A stretch of DNA of 64,000 bases from an uncultured Bacteroidales bacterium (GTDB lineage Bacteria; Bacteroidota; Bacteroidia; Bacteroidales; UBA932): contig CALVDH010000013.1 of the NCBI GenBank assembly GCA_944326235.1, forward strand, positions 1 through 64,000, written 5' to 3'. This document shows positions 1-7,958 of this stretch, piece by piece; position 1 is the first letter of the stretch; each line of letters starts with the position of its first letter. The notes under the pieces are model-generated. The model did not search any database and had not been told where the DNA came from. It was given only the letters and a program-made list of their open reading frames with translations. The position numbers were made by a program, and so were the translations under genes.

Positions 1-247
1 GGTCTCCGTTGCATTGTCCTGGTCTGGGCTCCAAGGTGCGTTTGTCTCCCCATCCCCCCGCCCTTCCCGTGGGGAAGGGAGCCGGTCGCTGCGCTCCTTG
101 GAGCCCCCGGAGGTTTTTCCTCTATGGGCATTTTGGGTGTGCGGCGGACCGGTCTCCGTTGCATTGTCCTGGTCTGGGCTCCAAGGTGCGTTTGTCTCCC
201 CATCCCCCCGCCCTTCCCGTGGGGAAGAGGGCTGGTCGCTGCGCTCC
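1..247. repeat. Two copies of a direct repeat, 150-bp period
   Basis: Positions 1-97 and 151-247 are nearly identical for about 97 bases, differing mainly around 79-86 versus 229-236. A unique spacer of about 50 bases separates them. Each copy contains a hairpin, CCCTTCCC-gt-GGGGAAGGG. Its inner part (about 47-97 and 197-247) is related in reverse orientation to sequence near 63604-63653. The first copy starts at base 1, so the array may extend to the left of the window. Short open frames across it are repeat translations, not credible genes. Confidence 0.9.
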
Positions 248-658
248 GATGTGGCCATTGGTGGGTGTTGCTTCCGGGCTTTTTGTTGCCGTGCGTCAGT
301 GGTCTGTGGTGTCGTCCTTCTTGCCGGCGGTATGCCGGTGGGCGGGCGGGCTCCGTGCCGGTCCGTGCGGCGGTTCCCGGCTTTCCGTCCCCGCACGCCC
401 TGTTTCTGTAACCCCTTGAAGGTCAGTTCTGAATGATATAACTATGTGCTTTCGTCCGTTTTGAAAACTGACGCGTCCACGGCCGCTTTCGCTAAGTTGT
501 AGGGTATCAGAGCGTTATAGAATTGCCATGTGCGCACAGTTCATTTTCGTTCTCTTGCCGGCGCGTAGTGAAACCGCAACGGCAGCAAATCCCGTGATCC
601 GGTGCCGTTGTGGGATGCCCGTTTCTCTGTCCTTCTGCCGACGCTCCTTTCCGTGCTG
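248..658. other. Gene-free intergenic stretch
   Basis: I see no credible gene here. Open frames are short, lack recognisable domains and overlap the repeats on both sides. The only structure I can name is an imperfect palindrome at 577-610 (CAACGGCA ... TGCCGTTG). A similar one occurs near 62706-62741. Confidence 0.6.
577..610. repeat. Imperfect palindrome, dispersed family copy 1
   Basis: The stem is CAACGGCA (577-584) pairing with TGCCGTTG (603-610). The loop contains TCCCGTGAT. A second copy at 62706-62741 has the same stem core and a loop containing TCCCGCGAT, so the two look like members of one stem-loop family. Confidence 0.7.
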
Positions 659-1013
659 GAAGGTGCCGGGTGAAACGGCTTTTCGCCGTCACCTTCTCGA
701 ATTCGTTATCAGCTGGTCCGCGACAGAGGTGGCTCTTGGTGGCCCGGCATCGGTTTCCTGCGGAGAAGGTGCCGACAAATGTGGCTTTTCGCCGGCACCT
801 TCTCGAATTCGTTATCAGCTGGTCCGCGTCAGAGGTGGCTCTCGGTGGCCCGGCACCGGTTTCATGCGGAGAAGGTGCCGGTCAAATCGCTGTTTCGCCG
901 GCACCTTCTCGAATTCGTTATCAGCCGACCTGCCTCAGAGGCCTCTCTCGCTGCCCTATGCAAGATCCCCGTCTGGAAGGTGCCGGGTGAAACGGCCTTT
1001 CTCCACCACCTTC
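659..1013. repeat. Tandem 106-bp repeat, each unit opening with a hairpin
   Basis: Units begin at 659, 765, 871 and 976 (spacings 106, 106, 105), each with GAAGGTGCCG. The fourth is only the hairpin part. Each full unit has a stem formed by GAAGGTGCCG and CGGCACCTTC around a loop of about 16 bases, then a conserved CTCGAATTCGTTATCAGC segment. The third unit diverges after that segment. The array ends about 27 bases before the stop codon of the convergent serine recombinase gene. Spacer and repeat lengths do not fit CRISPR. Confidence 0.9.
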
Positions 1014-1039
1014 CGGGTGTGGGGAGTGTCCCGGATGGC

Positions 1040-1732
1040 TTATGGGTTAGGTGTGCCGGCTTCGGGGGCGGGGAGTTTGGCGGATGGGCGACGGGCTGTG
1101 GAGGTCATGGCTGCGTTGCGGGAAATGAGTTCGGCGGCAGCGGGGGTGAGTCGGCGGTACTTGTTGAATGTTTCGCGCGAGATGTTGAAATGGCGGCAGA
1201 TGTCGAGGATGGTGTATTGGTCCTCCAGCATTTTCAATATAGTTTGACTGTTGGCCATCAAGATTTTGAGCTTTGTGCAGCTGCCTTTGCGCCGGCCGAG
1301 GACTACTCCGTTGGCCTTCCGCATGGCGAGAGCCTCCTTGGTCCGCATCGAAATCAGGTTCCTTTCGATTTCCGCAACCAGTCCGAATGCGAAACAAAGT
1401 ACCTTGCTGTTGATGCTGTTGTCGAAGGAGTATCCTTCTTTTGTGGTGTAGAGCCGGATTTTTTTCCGGAGGCATTTGGCCATGATCTCCATAATGTCGG
1501 TGAGGGTGCGGCTGAGCCTGGAAATCTCGGTGACGATGAGTGTGTCTCCGGGCTTGAGACGGCGCAGCAGAAGTCCCAGCTTCCGCTCCTTTTCGTGTTT
1601 TTTACCGCTTACTATTTCTGTAACCCAGCAGTCGACGGTAATCTGTCTGGTTGCCGCGTAACGGAGGATCTCCTCCTTCTGGTTGGTCAGATGCTGCTTG
1701 CAAGTGCTGACCCTGAGATAACCTGCTATCAT
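1040..1732 (-). CDS. Serine site-specific recombinase, Mpi/invertase-like
   Basis: A 230-residue small serine recombinase. The N-terminal resolvase domain starts GYLRVST, with the nucleophile at Ser9, and carries the conserved EISRLSRT motif and the EIERNLISMRTKEAL helix region. A helix-turn-helix follows near residues 165-195 (ILDICRHFNISRETFNKY). Length and domain order match DNA invertases and resolvases, including Bacteroides Mpi, which flips many promoters from one locus. The last 25-30 residues are Ala/Pro/Arg rich and probably not part of the fold. No tyrosine recombinase or transposon genes adjoin it. The 106-bp hairpin array lies just past its stop. Whether it acts as invertase or resolvase cannot be told from sequence. 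Confidence 0.88.
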   Translation of the reverse strand: MIAGYLRVSTCKQHLTNQKEEILRYAATRQITVDCWVTEIVSGKKHEKERKLGLLLRRLKPGDTLIVTEISRLSRTLTDIMEIMAKCLRKKIRLYTTKEGYSFDNSINSKVLCFAFGLVAEIERNLISMRTKEALAMRKANGVVLGRRKGSCTKLKILMANSQTILKMLEDQYTILDICRHFNISRETFNKYRRLTPAAAELISRNAAMTSTARRPSAKLPAPEAGTPNP

Positions 1733-1834
1733 GTTTCATCGATAATTTAACGCGGGGCGACATTGCCCCATGATAAAATTAGCAATGAGAGCGCTACACA
1801 GATGTTGGCCGGGCCCCGGTCCTGAAAAGTTTGT

Positions 1835-1842
1835 TATATTTG
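1835..1842 (+). promoter_or_regulatory. Bacteroidota -7 box (TATATTTG)
   Basis: TATATTTG lies 38 bases upstream of the Smr-protein start at 1881. I find no TTG at a good -33 distance, so the call rests on the -7 element alone. Confidence 0.5.
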
Positions 1843-1880
1843 CCGGCAGAATCCAGGTTAATCGGAAAATATTCAGGTCT

Positions 1881-2441
1881 ATGCAGTACAATATCGGTGA
1901 CAGGGTCCGCTTCATGGACTTCGACGGGGACGGTATAGTGACGGCTGTCCTTCCGCACGGCTCTCTGGAGATAGAGGCGGAGGGTATGCGCATGAGGGTG
2001 TCGGCGGGAGAGGTAGTCCGTGTCGGAGCCGGGAGCGGTGAGGATGAGCGTACTCTATATGACGGCAATACGGATCTTTCGCGTTTCAAGCAGCGTCCGG
2101 CCCCTGTTCCACATTCTGTCCCGAGTGGAAAGAAAGCACGGCGTCAGGCGGATACAATGGAAGTGGACCTGCATCTGGAAAGAATCCGGCAGAAATATCC
2201 CGCGGCACGCAATGTCCCCGACGGGGATGCTCTCTACCTTCAGCTGGATGTCTTCGAGAAGAGCATGGCCGAGGCATTCAGGAAGGGAGTGCGGACCGTG
2301 GTTCTGATTCACGGCAATGGCCGGGGTATTCTCCGTTCGGAACTGCTCCGCCGCCTGCGGGAATATCCTGGCGTGACGGTGCGGGAAGCCTCCGTACTGC
2401 GTTACGGCAGCGGAGCCCTTGAGGTGAACATCAGTCTGTAA
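1881..2441 (+). CDS. DUF2027/Smr-domain protein
   Basis: A 186-residue protein. The N-terminal beta-rich segment (about residues 1-60, starting MQYNIGDRVRF) resembles the DUF2027 domain of Bacteroidota MutS2-like proteins. The C-terminal Smr domain begins at the VDLHLERI motif near residue 95 and contains the IHGNGRG loop near 140. Smr domains are nucleases or nucleic-acid binding modules; the exact role of this short family is unknown. I chose the start at 1881 because an upstream in-frame extension to 1770 would cross the promoter box. Its 3' end overlaps the convergent PHP gene by 40 bases. Confidence 0.85.
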   Translation: MQYNIGDRVRFMDFDGDGIVTAVLPHGSLEIEAEGMRMRVSAGEVVRVGAGSGEDERTLYDGNTDLSRFKQRPAPVPHSVPSGKKARRQADTMEVDLHLERIRQKYPAARNVPDGDALYLQLDVFEKSMAEAFRKGVRTVVLIHGNGRGILRSELLRRLREYPGVTVREASVLRYGSGALEVNISL

Positions 2442-3625
2442 CAATAGATGCATCCGGCAGCGACGGCCAGCAGCATCAGGTTCCATAGGATGGTCATGCC
2501 CCATCTGACGGGATGGGCGAACTCGCGGTAGGGCGAATCTCCCTCGGAGTATCTGGCGAATGCATTGGTGTAGACTGTGGTGCCGTTCTCATACCATGCG
2601 GTCATCCTCACGTATGGATCCTCAGGTCTCATGACATATTGTATCGCGCTGGAGTTGAAAATGGAATCCACTATAGTCCCGTTCTGAGATATGACTCTGA
2701 TAGCGCTTGCGGGGGCGCTCAGACGCATGTACACGGTGTCTCCTCTCAGTCCGATGTCCTTTATCCTGGGCAGCTTCAGGTTCTCAGCGTGTTTGACCGC
2801 TGTGTCTCCGGCTCCGAAGTCAGGGACGCGGGTGGTGTAGAAGTTTCCCTTTAGCAGCTCTTCGCGGATATCTTCCCAGTAGGGGGTAGGGGTGTTGATC
2901 CATGAGCAGCGGCGGGCTATGGAGGCATGGGCCTTGGAGTTGTGGTTGTCGTCGTTGATGTTGTTGTGGGCGTAGCGTCCGGCGGACAGAGCCTCGTCCC
3001 AGTGGTTCAGGCTGGTGCCTCTGCCGTGGTCCCTCTCGCCGAATCCGGCGTCTCCCTCGATGAGACGGTAGCCGGAGAGATGCTCCATAACCCTTCGGTT
3101 AATGGTAAGGGTCCGGTTGGGGTGGTTGAACTGGACGAAGTCTCCGTCAGCGGCCAGCCTGTCTATCATGAACTGCTTTTGGGACAGGAGGACAGGCAGA
3201 AAGTGGTCGAATTTCTCCACTTTCTCCACGCCGTAGGCGTTGATGTGGAATTTGAAGAGATTGTACCCGTGCTCGTATCCGGCAATGTACAGTGACGGGT
3301 CAATGGGATGGGGAGTAAGGGCCTGGTGATTCGTGAAGCCCAGAATGTCATATCCGTAGCTCATGTAGTCGGAGTACACGACGTCAGGGTAGTATGGACA
3401 TTCGTTTATGCCCTTGTCCACCCTGGTGTGGGTATGCAGGCAGGCGCGTTTCCAGCCTATGGATGTGTCTAGGTCCGCATATGGGTTGTATATCCTGTCT
3501 CCGCTGAAAGGCACCGGGCCTTCGAACCGGTATATGGGGGAAACACTGAAAATGGCGAGGGCCAGTACTGCCGCCAGCAGGATGGAGGCCAGGATTTTTC
3601 CGAGAATTTTGAGAAATTTTGTCAT
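2402..3625 (-). CDS. Membrane-anchored PHP-domain phosphoesterase-like protein
   Basis: A 407-residue protein. An N-terminal hydrophobic segment (about residues 8-28) is followed by a PHP-type region starting at CLHTHTRVDKG near residue 62. Further His/Asp-rich stretches include TNHQALTPH, QFNHPNR and the NNINDDNHNSKAH segment, which are plausible metal ligands. A second hydrophobic helix lies near the C-terminus (about 375-397). PHP domains hydrolyse phosphoesters with a di- or trinuclear metal centre; here the domain would sit outside the cytoplasmic membrane. The substrate is unknown. A TAAATTTG box (complement of 3666-3673) sits upstream. The gene overlaps the 3' end of the Smr gene. Confidence 0.75.
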   Translation of the reverse strand: MTKFLKILGKILASILLAAVLALAIFSVSPIYRFEGPVPFSGDRIYNPYADLDTSIGWKRACLHTHTRVDKGINECPYYPDVVYSDYMSYGYDILGFTNHQALTPHPIDPSLYIAGYEHGYNLFKFHINAYGVEKVEKFDHFLPVLLSQKQFMIDRLAADGDFVQFNHPNRTLTINRRVMEHLSGYRLIEGDAGFGERDHGRGTSLNHWDEALSAGRYAHNNINDDNHNSKAHASIARRCSWINTPTPYWEDIREELLKGNFYTTRVPDFGAGDTAVKHAENLKLPRIKDIGLRGDTVYMRLSAPASAIRVISQNGTIVDSIFNSSAIQYVMRPEDPYVRMTAWYENGTTVYTNAFARYSEGDSPYREFAHPVRWGMTILWNLMLLAVAAGCIYCYRLMFTSRAPLP

Positions 3626-3694
3626 CTTGCGTGGTCACAATTAATAAATATCGCATTGAACGTCGCAAATTTATAAAAACTGACCTTTATTTAT

Positions 3695-3702
3695 TATTTT
3701 TG
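3695..3702 (+). promoter_or_regulatory. Bacteroidota -7 box upstream of glmS
   Basis: TATTTTTG sits 20 bases before the glmS ATG at 3723 in an AT-rich tract that also carries the divergent -7 box for the PHP gene (3666-3673). Confidence 0.45.
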
Positions 3703-3722
3703 TTTTTTTAAAATCGAAAATT

Positions 3723-5567
3723 ATGTGTGGAATAGTTGGATATATGGGCCCGAAACAGGCGGCCCCCATCTTGATCAAAGGACTTCACAGACTGGAATAC
3801 AGAGGCTATGACAGTGCCGGCATAGCCCTTATCAATGCCGAGGGGACACTCTCGGTATATAAGTCCAAGGGCAAGGTCAGCGACCTGGAAAAACTTATCA
3901 ATGACAAGGATACCTCCGGTACCATAGGCATAGCGCACACCCGCTGGGCCACTCACGGGGAACCGAATGACATCAATGCCCATCCCCACTATTCGGAGCA
4001 CAAGAACCTGGCTCTGATTCACAACGGCATAATCGAGAATTACAAGGCCCTGAAGAAGGAACTGCTCAACAAAGGCTATCACTTTCACAGTGATACCGAT
4101 ACCGAGGTCGTGATTCAGCTCATACAGTATATGATGGACTCGCACGGCATCTCGCTGGTGGAGGCAGTGCCCCTGGCTCTCAGGAATGTCGTGGGCGCAT
4201 ACGCCATAGTGGTGATCGACAAGGACAATCCCAATATCATGATTGCCGCCCGCAAGGGCAGTCCGCTGGTGGTCGGAATCGGCAAGGAAGAGTTCCTCAT
4301 CGGTTCTGACGCCACACCTATCGTGGAGTACACCGACAGGGTCATCTATCTGGATGACGAGCAGATAGCGGTGATGGAGAGAGGCGGCGGCATCCGCATT
4401 ACGGACCTGCGTCAGGTGGAGGTCACTCCCATCGTAAAGAAACTGGAGCTCAATCTGAGCGAGATAGAGAAAGGCGGCTTCCCCCATTTCATGCTCAAGG
4501 AGATATACGAGCAGCCCAACACCCTGCGTACATCCATGAAGGGCCGTCTTCATCCTGAACTCGGCGAGGTGAAGCTCTCCGGCATCATCGACAACAGGGA
4601 CAGGTTCCTCAATGCGAGAAGAATCATCATCTGTGCCTGCGGAACATCGTGGCATGCCGCCCAGATAGGAAAATACATGATCGAGGAACTGGCAAGGATA
4701 CCGGTGGAAGTGGAGTATTCTTCGGAGTTCAGGTATCGCAAACCGGTGATTTTCAGTGATGATATAGTAATTGCGATATCGCAGTCAGGAGAGACTGCCG
4801 ACACCCTGGCGGCTATTAAGCTGGCCAAGGCTCACGGCGCATTCCTCTTCGGTATCTGCAACGTGGTGGGCTCATCCATTCCCCGCGAGACCGACTCGGG
4901 ATGTTATACCCATGCCGGTCCGGAGATAGGAGTGGCCTCTACCAAGGCTTTTACCGCCCAGGTGTCTACTCTCGCCCTGCTGGCCCTCTCGCTGGCCAAG
5001 GAGAAGGGTACCATAACCGATGCACGCAGACGCGAGCTGGTGGAGGAACTGCAGCGCATTCCGGAGAAAATTGAGAAGATTCTCAGACACGATGAGCTGA
5101 TCTCGCGTATAGCCAGCGTCTTCACATACGCGCATAACTTCATCTATCTGGGCCGGGGCTACAATTTCCCCGTAGCCCTCGAAGGTGCCCTGAAACTCAA
5201 GGAGATATCCTATATACATGCCGAGGGCTATCCTGCAGCGGAGATGAAGCACGGCCCCATCGCCCTGATCGACGACGAGCTCCCTGTCGTGGTAATCGCC
5301 ACCAGAAGGGGCAAGTACGACAAGATAGTCAGCAACGTGCAGGAGATAAAGGCCCGCAAGGGGCGGATAATCTCAATAGTAACCGAGGGCGATACGGATG
5401 TCCGGAACATTTCGGACTGGAGTTTCGAGATACCGGATACCGAGGAGTGCTTCGTGCCCCTGCTGTCCACCATCCCTCTTCAGCTGCTGGCATATCATGT
5501 GGCTATCGCCAAAGGCAGGGATGTGGACCAGCCGAGGAACCTGGCGAAATCGGTTACAGTAGAGTAG
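3723..5567 (+). CDS. glmS: Glutamine--fructose-6-phosphate aminotransferase (isomerizing)
   Basis: A 614-residue cytoplasmic enzyme making glucosamine-6-phosphate, the first step to UDP-GlcNAc for peptidoglycan and lipid A. The N-terminal class II glutamine amidotransferase domain starts with the catalytic Cys2 (MCGIVGY) and has the THTRWATHG-type motif (AHTRWATHG). Two SIS sugar-isomerase domains follow (CGTSWHAAQ and GRGYNFPVALEGALKLKE). The C-terminus ends LAKSVTVE as in the family. Full length, no ribozyme-like leader. It converges on the zinc-ribbon gene, with a 14-base overlap of the 3' ends. Confidence 0.97.
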   Translation: MCGIVGYMGPKQAAPILIKGLHRLEYRGYDSAGIALINAEGTLSVYKSKGKVSDLEKLINDKDTSGTIGIAHTRWATHGEPNDINAHPHYSEHKNLALIHNGIIENYKALKKELLNKGYHFHSDTDTEVVIQLIQYMMDSHGISLVEAVPLALRNVVGAYAIVVIDKDNPNIMIAARKGSPLVVGIGKEEFLIGSDATPIVEYTDRVIYLDDEQIAVMERGGGIRITDLRQVEVTPIVKKLELNLSEIEKGGFPHFMLKEIYEQPNTLRTSMKGRLHPELGEVKLSGIIDNRDRFLNARRIIICACGTSWHAAQIGKYMIEELARIPVEVEYSSEFRYRKPVIFSDDIVIAISQSGETADTLAAIKLAKAHGAFLFGICNVVGSSIPRETDSGCYTHAGPEIGVASTKAFTAQVSTLALLALSLAKEKGTITDARRRELVEELQRIPEKIEKILRHDELISRIASVFTYAHNFIYLGRGYNFPVALEGALKLKEISYIHAEGYPAAEMKHGPIALIDDELPVVVIATRRGKYDKIVSNVQEIKARKGRIISIVTEGDTDVRNISDWSFEIPDTEECFVPLLSTIPLQLLAYHVAIAKGRDVDQPRNLAKSVTVE

Positions 5568-5928
5568 TCTTTCTTCTGCCGATGACTACAGTCCCGTCAT
5601 TACCTATGATGAAGGTGTAGTCGTAGCATCCCATTATGAATGAACCTCCGGAACTGGGATTCTCCCTCATCGACGTGATATAGTCGAAGTTGAATCCCAG
5701 ACCGAAGAGGGCGACAAATGAGATCTTCCGTTTCCCGCTGGAGTAAAGTCTGTCTATGATCGAATGGTTCTTCTTCAGAATCCGGTCGATCCTGATCAAT
5801 TCCTCGCGGCGTTCCCGGTAAATGCGGTTGTTATACATAGTCCTGCAGGCGTCCGAGCAGAAGCGCTTGTCGGATCTTCCTGTGATGAGCCCGTTGCAGT
5901 TCGGGCAATACCTTTTCTCCTCTTCCAT
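5554..5928 (-). CDS. Small N-terminal zinc-ribbon protein of unknown function
   Basis: A 124-residue protein. The N-terminus has two cysteine pairs, CPNC and CSDAC, about 14 residues apart: a probable treble-clef/zinc-ribbon. A basic, possibly coiled-coil stretch follows (residues 32-60, RIYRERREELIRIDR). The C-terminal half is more hydrophobic and beta-rich. I do not recognise a characterised family beyond the zinc ribbon. A TATCTTTG box lies upstream (complement of 5956-5963). The 3' end overlaps glmS. Confidence 0.75.
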   Translation of the reverse strand: MEEEKRYCPNCNGLITGRSDKRFCSDACRTMYNNRIYRERREELIRIDRILKKNHSIIDRLYSSGKRKISFVALFGLGFNFDYITSMRENPSSGGSFIMGCYDYTFIIGNDGTVVIGRRKTTLL

Positions 5929-5955
5929 ACAACTCGTATTTTAATGTTAGTACGG

Positions 5956-5963
5956 CAAAGATA
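5956..5963 (-). promoter_or_regulatory. Bacteroidota -7 box for the zinc-ribbon gene
   Basis: The complement reads TATCTTTG, 27 bases upstream of the ATG at 5928. Confidence 0.5.
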
Positions 5964-6020
5964 AATTGCCGCGCCGGCACAGAGGTGTCGCAAACGTAAA
6001 TTTATTTGATTGTAACCGGC

Positions 6021-6060
6021 TATAAACGGTTATAGCCGTTTATAATCGTTTATAGCCGTT
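6021..6060. repeat. Four 10-bp tandem units, TATAnnCGKT
   Basis: Units at 6021, 6031, 6041 and 6051 read TATAAACGGT, TATAGCCGTT, TATAATCGTT and TATAGCCGTT. The period is one DNA helical turn. Together with CGGC at 6017-6020 the first units form a perfect hairpin (CGGCTATAA-acgg-TTATAGCCG). The array lies between the zinc-ribbon gene and ssb and could be an operator. Nothing in the sequence identifies a binder. Confidence 0.7.
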
Positions 6061-6135
6061 TCGAGTGCGGATTTTCTCGCGGATTATGCCTTGTTTTGCC
6101 GCCGTAAACATTGTTCAACATTTAAATTCAAGATT

Positions 6136-6474
6136 ATGGACAGATCATTCAACCGAATCGAACTGCGCGGAAACGCAGGACAGGACGCCAGGATCATGCA
6201 GGTAGGCGACAACACGGTGGCCAGATTCAGTATCGCCACCAACGAGACGTACAAGGACCGTTCGGGCAATCTCAAGGAGGAGACTACCTGGCACTCCGTG
6301 ACGGCGTGGTCCGGGAAAGGGATGCCGGATTTCTCCCGTATCAGCAAGGGGACGTGTGTCTACGTTCTGGGGCGCCTGCGGCAGAACCGTTACACCGCGG
6401 CCAACGGGGAGGAGAGAACTTTCTACGAGGTGCTGGCTACGAGAGTCAAGATTGAGGAACCGGAGATGACATAA
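6136..6474 (+). CDS. ssb: Single-stranded DNA-binding protein
   Basis: A 112-residue OB-fold protein, starting [18 protein letters not shown]. It has conserved SSB features: [25 protein letters not shown], and [16 protein letters not shown]. It lacks the long Gly/Pro-rich tail and acidic tip of the main replicative SSB and ends shortly after the OB fold (IEEPEMT), so it is probably a short or accessory SSB. The start at 6136 fits the family N-terminus; an in-frame ATG at 6091 would add 15 atypical residues. It lies downstream of the phased 10-bp repeats and 35 bases before cysS. Confidence 0.88.
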   Translation: MDRSFNRIELRGNAGQDARIMQVGDNTVARFSIATNETYKDRSGNLKEETTWHSVTAWSGKGMPDFSRISKGTCVYVLGRLRQNRYTAANGEERTFYEVLATRVKIEEPEMT

Positions 6475-6480
6475 AAGCAT

Positions 6481-6488
6481 TATATTTG
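6481..6488 (+). promoter_or_regulatory. Bacteroidota -7 box upstream of cysS
   Basis: TATATTTG lies 21 bases before the cysS ATG at 6510. This supports 6510, not the in-frame ATG at 6486, as the start. Confidence 0.55.
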
Positions 6489-6509
6489 CCTTTGGAAAAT
6501 TTTTTCAAC

Positions 6510-7958
6510 ATGGCAAGGACAATTTACATCTACAACACGTTATCACGGAGAAAGGAAGAATTCGTACCGGTGCATCCGGGCATGGTGGGACTCTATGTGT
6601 GCGGCCCTACCGTTTATGGAGAACCCCATCTGGGCCACGCCAGGCCGGCGGTGACCTATGATGTGCTGGTGCGCTTCTTCAGGTATCTGGGTTATAAGGT
6701 CAGGTATGTCAGAAACATAACTGATGTGGGCCATCTGGAGCATGACGCGGACGAGGGGGATGACAAGATAGCAAAGAAGGCCCGTTTGGAATCTCTCGAG
6801 CCTATGGAGGTGGTGCAGACCTATACCATAGCCTACCATGATGCTATGCGCAGGCTCAACACCCTGCCCCCCAGCATAGAACCCAGGGCCTCAGGACACA
6901 TCATCGAGCAGATAGAGCTGGTCAGGAGGATTATGGATGCCGGTTTCGCATACGAGAGCAACGGTTCCGTGTATTTCGATGTACCTGCCTACAACAGAAA
7001 ATATCACTACGGAGTGCTGTCCGGCCGCAATATAGATGAGATGATGGCCAATACCCGTTCCCTGGACGGAACCGGAGACAAGCACTCTCCATACGATTTT
7101 GCCCTGTGGAAGAAGGCCTCTCCCCAGCATATCATGAAGTGGCCTTCTCCCTGGAGCGAGGGCTTCCCCGGGTGGCATCTGGAGTGCTCTGCCATGAGCG
7201 AGAAGTATCTGGGCGATGAGTTCGACATACACGGCGGCGGTATGGACCTGCAGTTCCCGCACCATGAGTGCGAGCTGGCACAGAACACCGCTTCCAGGGG
7301 AAAGGGCGGCGTGAAGTACTGGATGCACAACAACCTGCTCACCGTGAACGGTCAGAAGATGGGCAAATCCCTCGGAAACTTTACCACCCTCGCGGATCTG
7401 TACAAGGTATATTCTCCAATGACCATCCGCTTCTTCATGCTTCAGGCCCACTACCGCGGTACCGTGGATTTCAGTGCCGAGGCTCTTTCAGCAGCCGAAA
7501 AGGGACTCAAGAGGGTACTGCAGGCGTCTAAAGACTTCAGGAACCTTCAGCATGCATCCGGAGCAGAACCTAATCCGGAGATTGCAGGACTCTCGGAGAA
7601 GGTAATAGAGGCCCTCTGCGACGACCTCAACACACCTGTCGCCCTGGCCCACGTATTCGATGCCGTAAGGCTGGTCAATCAGGCCAAGGACGGAAGCCTC
7701 AGACTTTCAGATGCGGATTACCAGTCCCTTTCGGAGGTATTCTGCAAACTGGTTCCGGATGTGCTCGGCCTCATAGACGAGGTCTCCGCATCTTCGGAGG
7801 AGAAGACGGTCGAGGGTCTGATGGACATGATTCTGGAAGTCCGCCGCGAGGCCAAGGCCCGCAAGGATTTCGCCACCAGCGACAGTATCCGTGACAGGCT
7901 GAAGGAACTCGGTGTCACCATCAAGGACACGAAGGAGGGTACCGAATGGAGCATGTAG
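6510..7958 (+). CDS. cysS: Cysteine--tRNA ligase
   Basis: A 482-residue class I aminoacyl-tRNA synthetase that charges tRNA-Cys. Cys31 in the [13 protein letters not shown] segment is the expected zinc/substrate residue, and residues 39-43 are the HIGH-type motif. WHLECSAM and HHECELAQN supply further zinc ligands. KMGKS is the KMSKS motif. The C-terminal DALR-type helical domain is complete. The N-terminus [13 protein letters not shown] fits the family. The downstream membrane-protein gene starts inside its last codons (13-base overlap), suggesting translational coupling. Confidence 0.96.
   Translation: MARTIYIYNTLSRRKEEFVPVHPGMVGLYVCGPTVYGEPHLGHARPAVTYDVLVRFFRYLGYKVRYVRNITDVGHLEHDADEGDDKIAKKARLESLEPMEVVQTYTIAYHDAMRRLNTLPPSIEPRASGHIIEQIELVRRIMDAGFAYESNGSVYFDVPAYNRKYHYGVLSGRNIDEMMANTRSLDGTGDKHSPYDFALWKKASPQHIMKWPSPWSEGFPGWHLECSAMSEKYLGDEFDIHGGGMDLQFPHHECELAQNTASRGKGGVKYWMHNNLLTVNGQKMGKSLGNFTTLADLYKVYSPMTIRFFMLQAHYRGTVDFSAEALSAAEKGLKRVLQASKDFRNLQHASGAEPNPEIAGLSEKVIEALCDDLNTPVALAHVFDAVRLVNQAKDGSLRLSDADYQSLSEVFCKLVPDVLGLIDEVSASSEEKTVEGLMDMILEVRREAKARKDFATSDSIRDRLKELGVTIKDTKEGTEWSM

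Noticed and set aside
659..1013. Possible CRISPR array
   Set aside because: The repeated unit is 106 bases and continuous; there are no short identical repeats with unique spacers and no cas genes.
779..1750. 323-codon open frame on the plus strand
   Set aside because: It runs through the tandem repeats and antisense to the serine recombinase; no domain.
3660..3722. glmS ribozyme in the leader
   Set aside because: The leader is only about 20 bases after the -7 box and AT-rich; no room for the ribozyme.
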